24,463 bases of DNA from BOG-1112 sp964635325 (GCA_964635325.1 CAZWOL010000044.1:1-24463); one strand, 5' to 3'. Shown: positions 7,367-15,534, numbered from the stretch's first letter. Program-made: numbers and translations. Notes: generated from the sequence alone by a model not told the origin.

Positions 7367-8011
7367 ATGCTTGATCGATACATATCCCCTCTTATCAGTG
7401 ATTACTGTGAACGCAATACGCATGCGGATCCAGCGCTCTTGCAGGAGCTAAAACGAGAAACCCATGCTCATGTGCGCATGCCCCAAATGCTATGTGGTCG
7501 TGTGGAGGGGCGCTTGCTTAAATTTCTCGTTCAACTCATCCAGGCGCGTCACGTACTCGAAATTGGGACATTTACAGGTTACTCAGCCCTATCTATCGCA
7601 GAAGGCCTTCCCGAGGATGGGCGTTTGATTAGCTGTGATGTGGACGAAGTTTGTACGAAAGTTGCCCGATCTTACTTTGCACGCAGCCCCCATGGTCACA
7701 AGATCACACTCAAGATGGGACCCGCATTAGAGACTATTGCAACCCTGCAACAGCAGTTCGACTTCGTGTTTATAGACGCTGATAAGGAGAATTATAAAAA
7801 TTACTACGAAGCGGTGCTCCCCAAGGTTCGTCGAGGTGGTTTGATCGTTTTTGACAACATGTTATGGAGTGGAAAGGTTTTGAACCCAGCTCCTAACGAT
7901 CGCGAAACACAAGTGATTGCACAGGTGAATGAATTGCTGACTCGTGATGAACGCGTTGAAAATGTCTTGCTCTCCGTACGCGATGGAATGAACCTGGTAC
8001 GCAAACTCTAG
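7367..8011 (+). CDS. SAM-dependent O-methyltransferase (CCoAOMT-like)
   Basis: Cytosolic methyltransferase of 214 residues in the caffeoyl-CoA/catechol O-methyltransferase family (Methyltransf_3). These are metal-dependent enzymes that methylate catechol-type hydroxyls. SAM-binding motif I is EIGTFTGYSAL (from Glu65). ISCDVDE (88-94) holds the acidic residue for the ribose. FIDADKENY (Asp137, Asp139) and FDNMLWSG (Asp163-Asn164) provide the metal and catalytic residues. The length fits the bacterial branch (about 215). It is the first gene of a co-directional run ending with kynurenine formamidase, and the next gene begins within about 12-70 bases of its stop. The physiological acceptor is not known. 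A hydroxylated kynurenine-pathway aromatic is an inference from context only. The Shine-Dalgarno is GGAG at an 11-base spacing. Confidence 0.9.
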   Translation: MLDRYISPLISDYCERNTHADPALLQELKRETHAHVRMPQMLCGRVEGRLLKFLVQLIQARHVLEIGTFTGYSALSIAEGLPEDGRLISCDVDEVCTKVARSYFARSPHGHKITLKMGPALETIATLQQQFDFVFIDADKENYKNYYEAVLPKVRRGGLIVFDNMLWSGKVLNPAPNDRETQVIAQVNELLTRDERVENVLLSVRDGMNLVRKL

Positions 8012-8083
8012 GGAGAATGAACCATAAACCAAGGGGCTTGGATCGTTAGTCCGCGATGGGATCTCACTTTCATCAGTGGAAGT
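8009..8083 (+). other. Probable N-terminal extension with AUA start
   Basis: The frame of the following membrane protein stays open from 8021 to its first canonical start (GTG 8084). It reads as INQGAWIVSPRWDLTFISGS, which looks like real protein leading straight into the first membrane helix. TAGGGAG (8009-8015) lies eight bases before an in-frame ATA at 8024, while GTG 8084 has no clear ribosome site. Either an AUA start is used, or an ATG was lost by mutation or sequencing error. An out-of-frame ATG at 8017 opens only ten codons. Confidence 0.5.
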
Positions 8084-8998
8084 GTGATCTTAAGTTATCT
8101 CTACTATGGTTTTTACAAGGTCTTGCTTGCGCTGCCTGCAACTCACCATGCTGCAGGATGGATTGCAACTTTGCTTTTCTATTCGCTCTTTGACCACCCT
8201 CACATTTTTCAAACTTTCTCACGTACACATGGCGATCCCATTGAACGTGAGCGACGTAAGTTTCTGTATAGCTATGGCCTTGTCTTTCTAATTGTCCTGG
8301 GCTTTGGAATTTGCTGGTTGAACTTAGAAAGTCCGTTTGAGGCATTTTTGAATGTCTACGGAATCTGGCATATTTTACGGCAAAACGTAGGCTTTCTTAA
8401 GCTCTATAGAAAACGTGAAGCAAGATATCTTGCGATCGATGCTGTTTTTGATTTTGGCCTCCTATACGGAGGGGTCATACTCCTACTTGCCTTTCGCATC
8501 TGTGATCGTTGGCATCGTCCTCTAGGGTGGCTGCCTATAGTTCCGCTGCCAGCAGATTTTTTCCTAAATGCCTTTTGGGTCTTGAGCATAATTTATGCGA
8601 TACGACAGTTCGTTCTTTTGCTGCAAAAGCGTTTGCATCTACCCAAGCTGATTTTTCTCTTTGCAATCGTCAGCACCTACTACTTTAGCTATGTCACGAG
8701 TGATCCCCCCCTTGGCATCTTGGTGGCTATTGAAACGATTTATCATGATGTCCAGTACCAGGGATGGATCACTCACTTCCAGAAACGACGCTTTGGTGCC
8801 CATAGTTGGCGTAAGTGGTTGCTTGGGTCGCTGCTCTATGGTCTGCTCTTCGCTCTGATCGCTTTGCTATCGTTTCTTAGCTCTGTACAAGAGTGGATGC
8901 TTATGCCATTTTACATGCTAGTTTTCTTTCATTACTTTATTGATGCACGAATATGGCGCTTCTCAAAAAGTTGGGAGCTGCGATCTGTCTATGGATAA
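8084..8998 (+). CDS. Multi-pass membrane protein with conserved His motifs
   Basis: Integral membrane protein of 304 residues from the first canonical start, probably 324 if translation begins at the ATA at 8024. About seven or eight hydrophobic helices are visible. Histidine and acidic residues cluster at helix ends: FDHPHIF, YGIWHILRQNVG, ETIYHDVQYQGWITHF, and HYFIDARIWRF near the C-terminus. Such placed His/Asp pairs would suit a metal or heme-binding membrane oxidoreductase. No named family can be assigned with confidence. Brp/Blh-type carotenoid enzymes were considered, but their motifs are not clearly present. It sits between the O-methyltransferase and the single-domain asparaginase (3-base gap to the latter), so it is almost certainly co-transcribed. 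The conserved-looking residues are the only functional clue. Confidence 0.8.
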   Translation: MILSYLYYGFYKVLLALPATHHAAGWIATLLFYSLFDHPHIFQTFSRTHGDPIERERRKFLYSYGLVFLIVLGFGICWLNLESPFEAFLNVYGIWHILRQNVGFLKLYRKREARYLAIDAVFDFGLLYGGVILLLAFRICDRWHRPLGWLPIVPLPADFFLNAFWVLSIIYAIRQFVLLLQKRLHLPKLIFLFAIVSTYYFSYVTSDPPLGILVAIETIYHDVQYQGWITHFQKRRFGAHSWRKWLLGSLLYGLLFALIALLSFLSSVQEWMLMPFYMLVFFHYFIDARIWRFSKSWELRSVYG

Positions 8999-9001
8999 AT
9001 T

Positions 9002-9526
9002 ATGCCTGCAAGAAATAGTGAGTTTGTAATTACCATGCTGTCTACGGGCGGCACTATTGAGAAGACCTACGACGAGATTTCAGGATCATTGGAGAATCGC
9101 GATTCAGTGATTCGTGAACGTGTGATTCAAAAACTGCGTCTTCCTTACACCAAGGTGAATATCCATGTCATTATGAGTAAGGACTCACTCCACATGGTGG
9201 ATGAGGATCGAGAGTTTATTGCCCAAGAAATTTCTTCGTACGCCCAACATGCGCATCCTATCATTGTTCTTCATGGTACGGATACAATGGTAAAGACCAT
9301 TGAGCATTGTACACAAAAACTCCCCAATATTTCTGTGCCAGTTATTTTTACTGGCGCTATGAAACCTCATGAGTTTAAAGATTCGGATGCCCAACAAAAT
9401 GTTACGGAGGCATTGATCGCTGCTAAGATCCTTGCTCCTGGCTTTTATTTGAGCTTTCATAATCGTATTTTTTCATCCACTCAAATTCGCAAAAATATCC
9501 AGAAAGCAACTTTTGAAGCTATCTGA
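9002..9526 (+). CDS. Single-domain L-asparaginase-like protein
   Basis: Protein of 174 residues corresponding only to the N-terminal catalytic domain of type I/II L-asparaginases, whose full length is about 330. The two active-site threonine motifs are intact: STGGTIEK near residue 15 and VLHGTDTM near residue 90. FTGAMKP and DAQQNVTEAL, which follow the second motif in the family, are also present. The usual C-terminal domain, which completes the active site across the dimer, is missing. Stand-alone versions of this domain are common in proteobacteria and generally uncharacterised, so this is probably not a broken gene. No signal peptide is seen. It starts 3 bases after the membrane protein gene. 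The substrate may be an amide other than asparagine. Confidence 0.82.
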   Translation: MPARNSEFVITMLSTGGTIEKTYDEISGSLENRDSVIRERVIQKLRLPYTKVNIHVIMSKDSLHMVDEDREFIAQEISSYAQHAHPIIVLHGTDTMVKTIEHCTQKLPNISVPVIFTGAMKPHEFKDSDAQQNVTEALIAAKILAPGFYLSFHNRIFSSTQIRKNIQKATFEAI

Positions 9527-9591
9527 TAAAAACAAGTTCATCTTAGCTGTGTTAGAGGTAAGAGGCTCATCACTAATGTAGGATTTGCTCA

Positions 9592-10794
9592 ATGAAGTTT
9601 GATATTTTCTTTTCGATTTGTCAGGCTGATGTCGATGCTTATATTCCATCCGAACGTGTGATGTTTCAAAACTTCTTCGACCAAGTCACCCTTGCGGATA
9701 GCTTGGGTTTTGAAACAGCATGGGTTGCTGAGTCGCATCTATCCTCTGAGGTTCAAAAACAAAATGCAAATCCAGTGATCCCACATTTTCGTGGGGAGGT
9801 AGGTCTTAATACAGACGTACTGCAGTTGGCCCATAAAATATTTGCGACAACAAAAAAGATCGAAGTCGGATCCGCTATTCGAAACATACTCTGCAATGGA
9901 GGGCCCCTAGCTCATGCAGAGAGTGTGCGTATGTTTCTTTCTCTCCATGGTCTGAATGCGAACGAACAGCGTCGACTGCATCTTGGTTTTGCAGCAGGGC
10001 GATTTGATTATTCCAACAGACCCTACGGTATAGTCCCTCGCTCCGAGGCTGAAGCTCTAGCATGGGCACAGGTTAAGCCTAAGATTTTTTTATCTGCAGT
10101 CGAAATCTTTTGTCGAGCCCTGCGAGGGGATAGCTTTAGTAGCGAAGAAATTACGAAGTCAACCTTAGGGTCTGATGACTTTCCAAACCAAGAATTGTGG
10201 GATCGATTCCGTAGTGCTCATGTAGATGCAAAGGGTGCTGTCCAAAAGGATGGAAGCATTTGCCTAGAACCTTGGTGGAATTTCGAGAAGCTGGCAGTGG
10301 TTCCTCGTGAGGCACCGCTGGAATTGCTATCTTTGATTGTTGGATCCCATGATCCACGGGCCCAGATTTTTGCAAATACTTTTATGCCATGCAAGGTCTT
10401 CAACCTCTCTATTACTTCTCAGCAAACCATTGACGCAACGCATCAGCGTATGCAGAAGCACTATCATGCTTCGGGTGGACCATGGCAGCGTCATTATTTG
10501 CCAAGGACGGTTCTGGTCTTTGTCGATGAAAATAGTACGAAAGCACGTGAGCGTGCGCAAAAAGGCATGGAGACCTATTGGCGTGCGATAGAAGGTACTC
10601 TTCAACCCGAACGCATTAGCCAGGCGGTCGATAATGCACTCTGCGGACACCCTGAAGAGATTGTTGAGCAGATTCGCAAACGCTATGATCCGGATGATCG
10701 ATTGATGCTGTGGTTTGATTTCAACTGTCATGACAATGCTCTGGTGCAAGCAAGTATGCGTTTGTTTGCAGAGCATGTTGTTCCTAAGATATAG
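9592..10794 (+). CDS. Luciferase-like flavin-dependent monooxygenase
   Basis: Cytosolic protein of 400 residues of the bacterial-luciferase-like (LLM) superfamily, TIM-barrel enzymes that use reduced FMN or F420 to oxygenate or oxidise substrates. The N-terminal strand MKFDIFFSICQAD, the helix-strand FDQVTLADSLGFETAWVAESHLS (the hallmark 'A..LGF...W..EH' region), the KIEVGSAIRNI strand and LHLGFAAGRFDYSNRPYG all match the family layout. Length is at the long end, from insertions at about 60-85 and 160-215. It stands in the middle of the operon with the asparaginase-like and formamidase genes. Its substrate cannot be deduced. Oxygenation of an aromatic or amide intermediate of the same pathway is an inference. 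The gap of 65 bases before it is the largest inside the operon. Confidence 0.85.
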   Translation: MKFDIFFSICQADVDAYIPSERVMFQNFFDQVTLADSLGFETAWVAESHLSSEVQKQNANPVIPHFRGEVGLNTDVLQLAHKIFATTKKIEVGSAIRNILCNGGPLAHAESVRMFLSLHGLNANEQRRLHLGFAAGRFDYSNRPYGIVPRSEAEALAWAQVKPKIFLSAVEIFCRALRGDSFSSEEITKSTLGSDDFPNQELWDRFRSAHVDAKGAVQKDGSICLEPWWNFEKLAVVPREAPLELLSLIVGSHDPRAQIFANTFMPCKVFNLSITSQQTIDATHQRMQKHYHASGGPWQRHYLPRTVLVFVDENSTKARERAQKGMETYWRAIEGTLQPERISQAVDNALCGHPEEIVEQIRKRYDPDDRLMLWFDFNCHDNALVQASMRLFAEHVVPKI

Positions 10795-10805
10795 GAGTGC
10801 AAATC

Positions 10806-11747
10806 GTGCAATCACAGTGGCAAGTTCTCGTTGAGTATCAGCGTTCGGGTATAAGCGAAGTTACAAAGTTTGGAGCTCTTGCTTGGGTGAGTGGCACCAA
10901 ACTTATTCATAGCTATGGATCTGCTCTTTGCTTCGGACGTTCGACAGCTAAACCCTTTCATATGAAAGTATTTTGTTCCGAGCTCGCAGATAAACTGTCG
11001 TGGGAGCAAAAGGCTTTGAGTGTTGGGTCGCATAATGGAGAGCCCAAGCAATTGCGTCGCATTCATAGTATTTTGCCACGGACCCAAGCTCGCTTCATGC
11101 AAACCCCAGAAAGCATGCCCCTTCATATTGATAGTAACTATCATAAGAAAGTACAGCGGTGGTATCACCCATGCTCGGGAGAACATTCTGCGATATTGCT
11201 TGGATGTGAGTGCAAGGGTTGGGATTTGGAAACTTATCGTAGTTACACTCATCACCCTTTTCATGCAAGTTATCTGAGATATGTACAATCTGTGTTAGGA
11301 GATCATTGGCAACCCCGTGTTACAGCAACGGATGGTTGTGGTCTTGCAACAGATACTTTCGAAATCAAGGAACTCGCCCAACTCTACAGTCATCTGGTTC
11401 GTGAGAAAAATAAGGACTGGATTTGGGAAGCTATGGTGCGTTGCCCTGATTATGTAGGTGGAAAGAAACGTCTGGATACAACAATTCTAAAGAGCTGTGA
11501 TGGTCATGTCATAGCCAAGGAAGGGGCGGACGGTTTGCTGGGTCTTGCCATTGAACATCCCAATTATCCCGAAGGCCTAGGTGTGTTCATCAAGTTGGCT
11601 CATGGTACGGATAATACTGCGATGTGGTATCTTGCTCATGAAATCTTGAAAGCCTTAGGCTGGAGTCTGGATTTGCCTTCTGCACCATCTCGTCAAATTG
11701 TGCAGGTGCATCCAGAGATTCTTCCCAAAGCTTTGCAAGTGGTATGA
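10806..11747 (+). CDS. Asparaginase II family protein
   Basis: Protein of 313 residues of the thermolabile L-asparaginase II family (PF06089), unrelated to the classical asparaginase fold. Conserved blocks are visible in family order: LVEYQRSGISEVTKFG at the N-terminus, CFGRSTAKPFHMKVFC, ALSVGSHNGEP, YHPCSGEHSAILLGC (normally NCSGKH), ATDGCGLATDTF, RCPDYVGGKKRLDTTI and AKEGADGLLGLAI. GTG 10806 is chosen over the in-frame GTG at 10797 because TAGGAG (10792-10797) is then eight bases upstream; the earlier start would overlap it. The gene follows the flavin monooxygenase after 11 bases and precedes kynB by 24 bases. Two amide-hydrolase-like proteins of different folds in one operon with a formamidase is notable. 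Confidence 0.88.
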   Translation: MQSQWQVLVEYQRSGISEVTKFGALAWVSGTKLIHSYGSALCFGRSTAKPFHMKVFCSELADKLSWEQKALSVGSHNGEPKQLRRIHSILPRTQARFMQTPESMPLHIDSNYHKKVQRWYHPCSGEHSAILLGCECKGWDLETYRSYTHHPFHASYLRYVQSVLGDHWQPRVTATDGCGLATDTFEIKELAQLYSHLVREKNKDWIWEAMVRCPDYVGGKKRLDTTILKSCDGHVIAKEGADGLLGLAIEHPNYPEGLGVFIKLAHGTDNTAMWYLAHEILKALGWSLDLPSAPSRQIVQVHPEILPKALQVV

Positions 11748-11771
11748 GATGTTTTTGTTGAAGGGAAGTTT

Positions 11772-12410
11772 ATGGAATCCACGCGCATTATTGATATCTC
11801 CCCACTGATCTCCTCACGTATTGCAGTTTTTCCAGGTGATGAAAAATTCAAACGTACCGTCACTTGTGACATGAAAAAAGGTGATGGCTACACGCTATCT
11901 TCGATTACTACGACTGTACATTTGGGTGCACATGCAGATGCGCCTTCTCACTTTTATCGTGATGGACAGACGATCGAAGAACGCTCACTTGAACTCTATA
12001 TTGGACCATGTCAGGTTCTGCATTTGCAAGGTCTAAGGCCAGGTCAGCGCATTAGGCCTGAGGATATTGCAAAGCAATCTATCCTGGCTCCTCGTGTGCT
12101 TTTTTATACCGGATCCTACAAGCCAGATGTATGGTCCGATCAGTTTAATTCCCTCTCTCCAGAACTCATTCATTACCTTCATGAGAAAGGAGTTGTTCTC
12201 GTTGGTATTGATACACCATCTGTCGATCCTGCAGACTCCAAAATGATGGAGTCGCATGCAATGATTGCGCAGTATGACCTAGCTGTTCTCGAAGGGATAG
12301 TTTTGGATCATGTTAAAGAAGGTCTCTACGAACTTATTGCTTTGCCTCTTAAGCTCGAAAGCGCTGATGCCTCTCCAGTTCGTGCTATTCTGCGTGCTAT
12401 CTCGGTTTGA
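11772..12410 (+). CDS. kynB: Kynurenine formamidase (arylformamidase)
   Basis: Hydrolyses N-formyl-L-kynurenine to kynurenine and formate, the second step of tryptophan degradation, in the cytoplasm. Its 212 residues match KynB of the cyclase-like, metal-dependent family. The zinc-site motif HLGAHADAPSHF gives His50, His54, Asp56 and His60 in the expected order. IDISPLIS and VFPGD open the protein as in characterised enzymes. GIDTPSVDPADS followed by MESH and VLEGIVLDHVKEGLYELIALPLKL is the typical C-terminal half. AAGG at a good spacing precedes the ATG. It is last in the six-gene run, and tryptophan 2,3-dioxygenase lies just beyond on the opposite strand, which supports the KynB assignment over other cyclase-family hydrolases. 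Confidence 0.92.
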   Translation: MESTRIIDISPLISSRIAVFPGDEKFKRTVTCDMKKGDGYTLSSITTTVHLGAHADAPSHFYRDGQTIEERSLELYIGPCQVLHLQGLRPGQRIRPEDIAKQSILAPRVLFYTGSYKPDVWSDQFNSLSPELIHYLHEKGVVLVGIDTPSVDPADSKMMESHAMIAQYDLAVLEGIVLDHVKEGLYELIALPLKLESADASPVRAILRAISV

Positions 12411-12504
12411 AAAAGATTTTTTGACGCTCTAGACTTCAAACTGCCATGGGTTTATGACAGAGGTAGAATTAATTTCTTTAAATTCAAATTCAAGGAGACC
12501 TCTT

Positions 12505-13107
12505 ATGAAGCTAGGAGTTTTTGCTAGTGCCTTGGTGCTAGGATTTTCCGCGTTGACTTCAAATCTTTTTGGCCAATCAGTAGACTGTGCAGATGTTGAA
12601 GTGAGTGAAGCAGAAAGTAGTGACTACTCGTTTAATGGAACTCGTACCTGTACATTTGAATCTACAAAATCAACAAGCGAAGTGCGTGAGCAGATGATGC
12701 AGGTTCTTAGAAGCACTGGTACGGTCTCTCGTGAAGAAAAAACGTCTGTGAACGGTATGGAAGGATCACGCTTCCGATTTGTGGATCGTGGCTACGACAC
12801 TGGTCATGGTAGCATTACTATTAGCTTTGATGGCAAGTTGGTCTCGGATGAAGATAGAGTTTCGTATGAAGGGGTGATGGTATCAAAGGTTGCAGACGGT
12901 TATGCAAACAATACTCAGGCCGTTAGTTTGACAATCAGTGTAGAGCGTAATGGAAATAAGTTTCAGGTTACGTTCAATAAATTTACCACGGTTTCCAAAC
13001 CAGGTCTGGCTCCAAAGAAATTGTTTAAAAAGAAAGTTGCAGAAGGCTTAGAAAAAGAAGTTCTTCTGCTCGCAAATCCATTTGAAACAATGTTTGAGCG
13101 TTTATAA
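12505..13107 (+). CDS. Small exported hypothetical protein
   Basis: Secreted or periplasmic protein of 200 residues. ATG 12505 is chosen over an upstream in-frame ATG (12454) because AAGGAG lies seven bases before it and the product then begins with a signal peptide (MKLGVFASALVLGFSALTSNLFG). The mature part is hydrophilic and beta-rich. It has a Cys pair (VDCADVEV and RTCTFES) that could form a disulfide and several alternating polar/hydrophobic strands (GHGSITISFDGKLV, AVSLTISVERNGNKFQVTF). No family is recognised. It follows kynB on the same strand after 94 bases, with possible promoter hexamers at about 12430 and 12453, so it may be separately transcribed. Its last codon and stop overlap the tail of kynA by 6 bases. 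Confidence 0.7.
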   Translation: MKLGVFASALVLGFSALTSNLFGQSVDCADVEVSEAESSDYSFNGTRTCTFESTKSTSEVREQMMQVLRSTGTVSREEKTSVNGMEGSRFRFVDRGYDTGHGSITISFDGKLVSDEDRVSYEGVMVSKVADGYANNTQAVSLTISVERNGNKFQVTFNKFTTVSKPGLAPKKLFKKKVAEGLEKEVLLLANPFETMFERL

Positions 13108-13884
13108 TCCGTCGCGAATGCGCCAAAGATCGACAAAGATTGGTTTGGCAAGTGTGGACTGTAGGTAGCGTGCACCAAGGCTACCACCAGTCCCGCTTTT
13201 GTCTCCGATGGTTCGTTCCACCATCTTCACATGTCTGTAGCGCCACTCTTGAACACCCTCGTCAATATCAACAAGAAGCTCGCAAAGAAGCATCTTAGCT
13301 TCATCTTTTTTGTAGAGACTCAGTATGATTTCCTGCACGCGTGCGTCACCCTCGTAGGGTGTAGCGTGATCACGCGAAAGAATTTCAGAAGGTATAGCAT
13401 ATCCAGAAATTTTGAGTGAGGCCAAGAAGGCATCAAAGATACTTGGAGCGTCTAGGTAGCTAAGAAATTCCTTATACTCGGTAGAGTTTTCTGGAAGCAT
13501 GCGGAGACGTTCTTTGTTTTTGATGCCTAGCAAGGCCTCAAAGCAACGAAACTGCCAGGATTGAAAACCACTTGCTGTATCGAGACGATGACGAAAGGCC
13601 TGAAATGAAACGGGTGTCATGGTTTCTAGTATGTCGACTTGTCCGACCATCGTTTTGAGAATTTTAAGCATTCTCTTCAAAGTTGCGAGTGCTGCAAACG
13701 TATCGTTAGCAAAAAGTAGCTCGCGAAGATGTTGACCTTCATGAAGCATCTGCTTGAACCAAAGCTCATAGGTTTGGTGGATGATGATAAACAGCATCTC
13801 ATCATGTTCGTTTGGAGACAGAGGGTCCTGTGCAGAAAGAATTTTTTCCAAATTTAGGTAGCTTTTGTAGTTCACACTTGCCAT
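13102..13884 (-). CDS. kynA: Tryptophan 2,3-dioxygenase
   Basis: Heme enzyme that opens the indole ring of L-tryptophan to N-formylkynurenine, the committed step of the kynurenine pathway. Its 260 residues are close to bacterial TDO length (about 280). DEMLFIIIHQTYELWFKQMLHE carries the distal active-site His36. ASGFQSWQFRCFEALLG is the substrate and heme-edge segment. EWRYRHVKMVERTIG gives the proximal heme ligand His218, followed by the GTGGSLGARYL loop that closes on substrate. ATG 13884 is preferred to the GTG at 13890 because GGGAG sits seven bases before it. The gene lies 15 bases downstream of the lipoprotein protease gene on the same strand and is probably co-transcribed with it. Its product is the substrate of the nearby formamidase. 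Confidence 0.95.
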   Translation of the reverse strand: MASVNYKSYLNLEKILSAQDPLSPNEHDEMLFIIIHQTYELWFKQMLHEGQHLRELLFANDTFAALATLKRMLKILKTMVGQVDILETMTPVSFQAFRHRLDTASGFQSWQFRCFEALLGIKNKERLRMLPENSTEYKEFLSYLDAPSIFDAFLASLKISGYAIPSEILSRDHATPYEGDARVQEIILSLYKKDEAKMLLCELLVDIDEGVQEWRYRHVKMVERTIGDKSGTGGSLGARYLQSTLAKPIFVDLWRIRDGL

Positions 13885-13899
13885 GCGCACTCTCCCGTT

Positions 13900-15426
13900 T
13901 CATTCACATTTATAAAGACCTTGCCATTTTTGAACATATAATGGGAATTTGAGTTCTAAGGTTTCGCATTGATCTTTGCTAAGTGCGCCATTTGCGTTGT
14001 ATGCGAAAGGCAATGCTGCAAACATCGCATCTTCAAGGAATTTTGCAGGACCGCTCATATAGCTGAGTGGGTCTTTGTTATATCCAGTCTGTGGCATTTT
14101 TTCGTAAAATTCATTTTTACTGAGATATAATTTTTCAATTTCTGTGAGCCATTGATTGACCAAACGGTATTTCTCTAGGGTCTTGTCATTCTGGGGGCTA
14201 TGGCCTACTTTAATGCCAAAAAGACTATCGAGAGCGTTTGCTACAATTGCACCGATGGCATGCTCATCTTGGTGATCTGGGCTTGCGGTATTTGCAGGTG
14301 GATAGGTACGCTTGCGACTGAAGAAGTGCTTGAGTACGGGTGCTGTTAGTGCTTTTTCTTCTTGGTTGTTGCGTTGGATCTCGATTTGAGAAGCATTGAC
14401 TTTGCGTGATGCGCTGGTTCGACCCAAATTGATTTGGAAGTATGGGTTGATTGCAGACGAAAATGTAAAATGCGCAACTAGGTCAGCATATCCTTCATCA
14501 AGAGCACTGACAACGTTTGTCATATCGACATCTCGCATTTGTACTGGACGGCTGCTGTAATAGGAATCATGAATAACACTTTCCTGACCAGAAGCATTGA
14601 CTAGACTAGACCAACCAACTTTCAACTTTGGTACACGTTCTGCAAATATATGATGTCCGACTTCATGACTGATTACGCCAAACTGTAGCCAGTATTCCTG
14701 GTATTTTTTATTGCGCAGAAGCTCCTTGCTATGTGGCAAAAATTCCAGAATAGAAGCCCAGTCTTTGCGATTGCGATTTGTGTAACGAGCATTGTCCACA
14801 TCGTAGCGAATCTCAGTTGTTCCGTCGATAAGATGAAAGGTGCGAACAAAGTTTGGAAACAGAGAGATGCCAATTTTTTTTGATGGAACTATATCCTGCG
14901 AGGCATTCATATAAGTGCGTATAGTTTTCATGAATCCAGCAAGAGTGACGAGGGCTGCATTTTCAAGACTTTTGATTGGAAAACCATTTGAAGGGATCTT
15001 ACAAATAAGGACATTGCCCCCTAAGTCTGTTTCGCTGACTTCAGAACGTATGCAATTGAAGTTTCTTAGATCGCTGGATTGGCAGTCATTATAGGTTTCG
15101 TCCCATCTATAGTTTGAAATCACCCCTTCATTGTATTGGTTCTTTAGTCCGTCTCCTGATACGCCTTCAAAATTGAACTCAACGGTTTCCTGTGATTCCG
15201 TACCCTCAATGGAAATAGGTACAGTTCCAAGATTCTTCAACGCTCTATCTGCAGTGCAGCTTGGGTCGCTTGAAGGGTATTGGGCAGGTGTTCGTGAGTC
15301 AGCGTTTTGAATAAATTTGGGACCGGTGTCATAGTTGCTTGTCTGAGTTTCTTCTTGTGGAATTTTGTGTAGACAGGATGTTGTTGCCAGACTGAGAAGC
15401 AAAAGAATCGTTTGCATCTTGGACAT
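13900..15426 (-). CDS. Lipoprotein gluzincin-type metalloprotease
   Basis: Probable zinc peptidase of 508 residues anchored in the envelope. The N-terminus MSKMQTILLLLSLATTSC is a short signal ending at Cys18; the lipobox is imperfect (Thr-Thr-Ser-Cys). The zinc motif HEVGH is at 254-258 (SHEVGHHIF), and DEGYADLVAH follows with Glu311 as the likely third ligand. The spacing of about 53 residues fits gluzincins such as the thermolysin/fungalysin group, although the rest of the sequence is not close to them. Multiple Cys in the 57-142 region suggest disulfides. The ribosome site (AAGGGGAG) is strong. It heads a two-gene unit with kynA and is divergent from the MACPF-like gene over a 108-base region. 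Proteolytic release of peptides feeding tryptophan breakdown is an attractive but untested idea. Confidence 0.75.
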   Translation of the reverse strand: MSKMQTILLLLSLATTSCLHKIPQEETQTSNYDTGPKFIQNADSRTPAQYPSSDPSCTADRALKNLGTVPISIEGTESQETVEFNFEGVSGDGLKNQYNEGVISNYRWDETYNDCQSSDLRNFNCIRSEVSETDLGGNVLICKIPSNGFPIKSLENAALVTLAGFMKTIRTYMNASQDIVPSKKIGISLFPNFVRTFHLIDGTTEIRYDVDNARYTNRNRKDWASILEFLPHSKELLRNKKYQEYWLQFGVISHEVGHHIFAERVPKLKVGWSSLVNASGQESVIHDSYYSSRPVQMRDVDMTNVVSALDEGYADLVAHFTFSSAINPYFQINLGRTSASRKVNASQIEIQRNNQEEKALTAPVLKHFFSRKRTYPPANTASPDHQDEHAIGAIVANALDSLFGIKVGHSPQNDKTLEKYRLVNQWLTEIEKLYLSKNEFYEKMPQTGYNKDPLSYMSGPAKFLEDAMFAALPFAYNANGALSKDQCETLELKFPLYVQKWQGLYKCE

Positions 15427-15482
15427 TTTTTGATCTCCCCTTCATGCGTTTCTTATGAAAATCTTATCATGAAGCGGCTAAT

Positions 15483-15513
15483 ATTGAATTGATAATACTT
15501 ACAATTGAATTGA
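15483..15513. promoter_or_regulatory. Direct repeat in divergent promoter region
   Basis: The 10-base word ATTGAATTGA occurs at 15483-15492 and again at 15504-15513, starts 21 bases apart, close to two helical turns. A -10-like TGATAAT (15490-15496) overlaps the first copy. The repeat lies between the protease gene and the MACPF-like gene, so a regulator bound here could act on both. Confidence 0.4.
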
Positions 15514-15534
15514 CGTAGGCTCGAGGGGGCAGTG

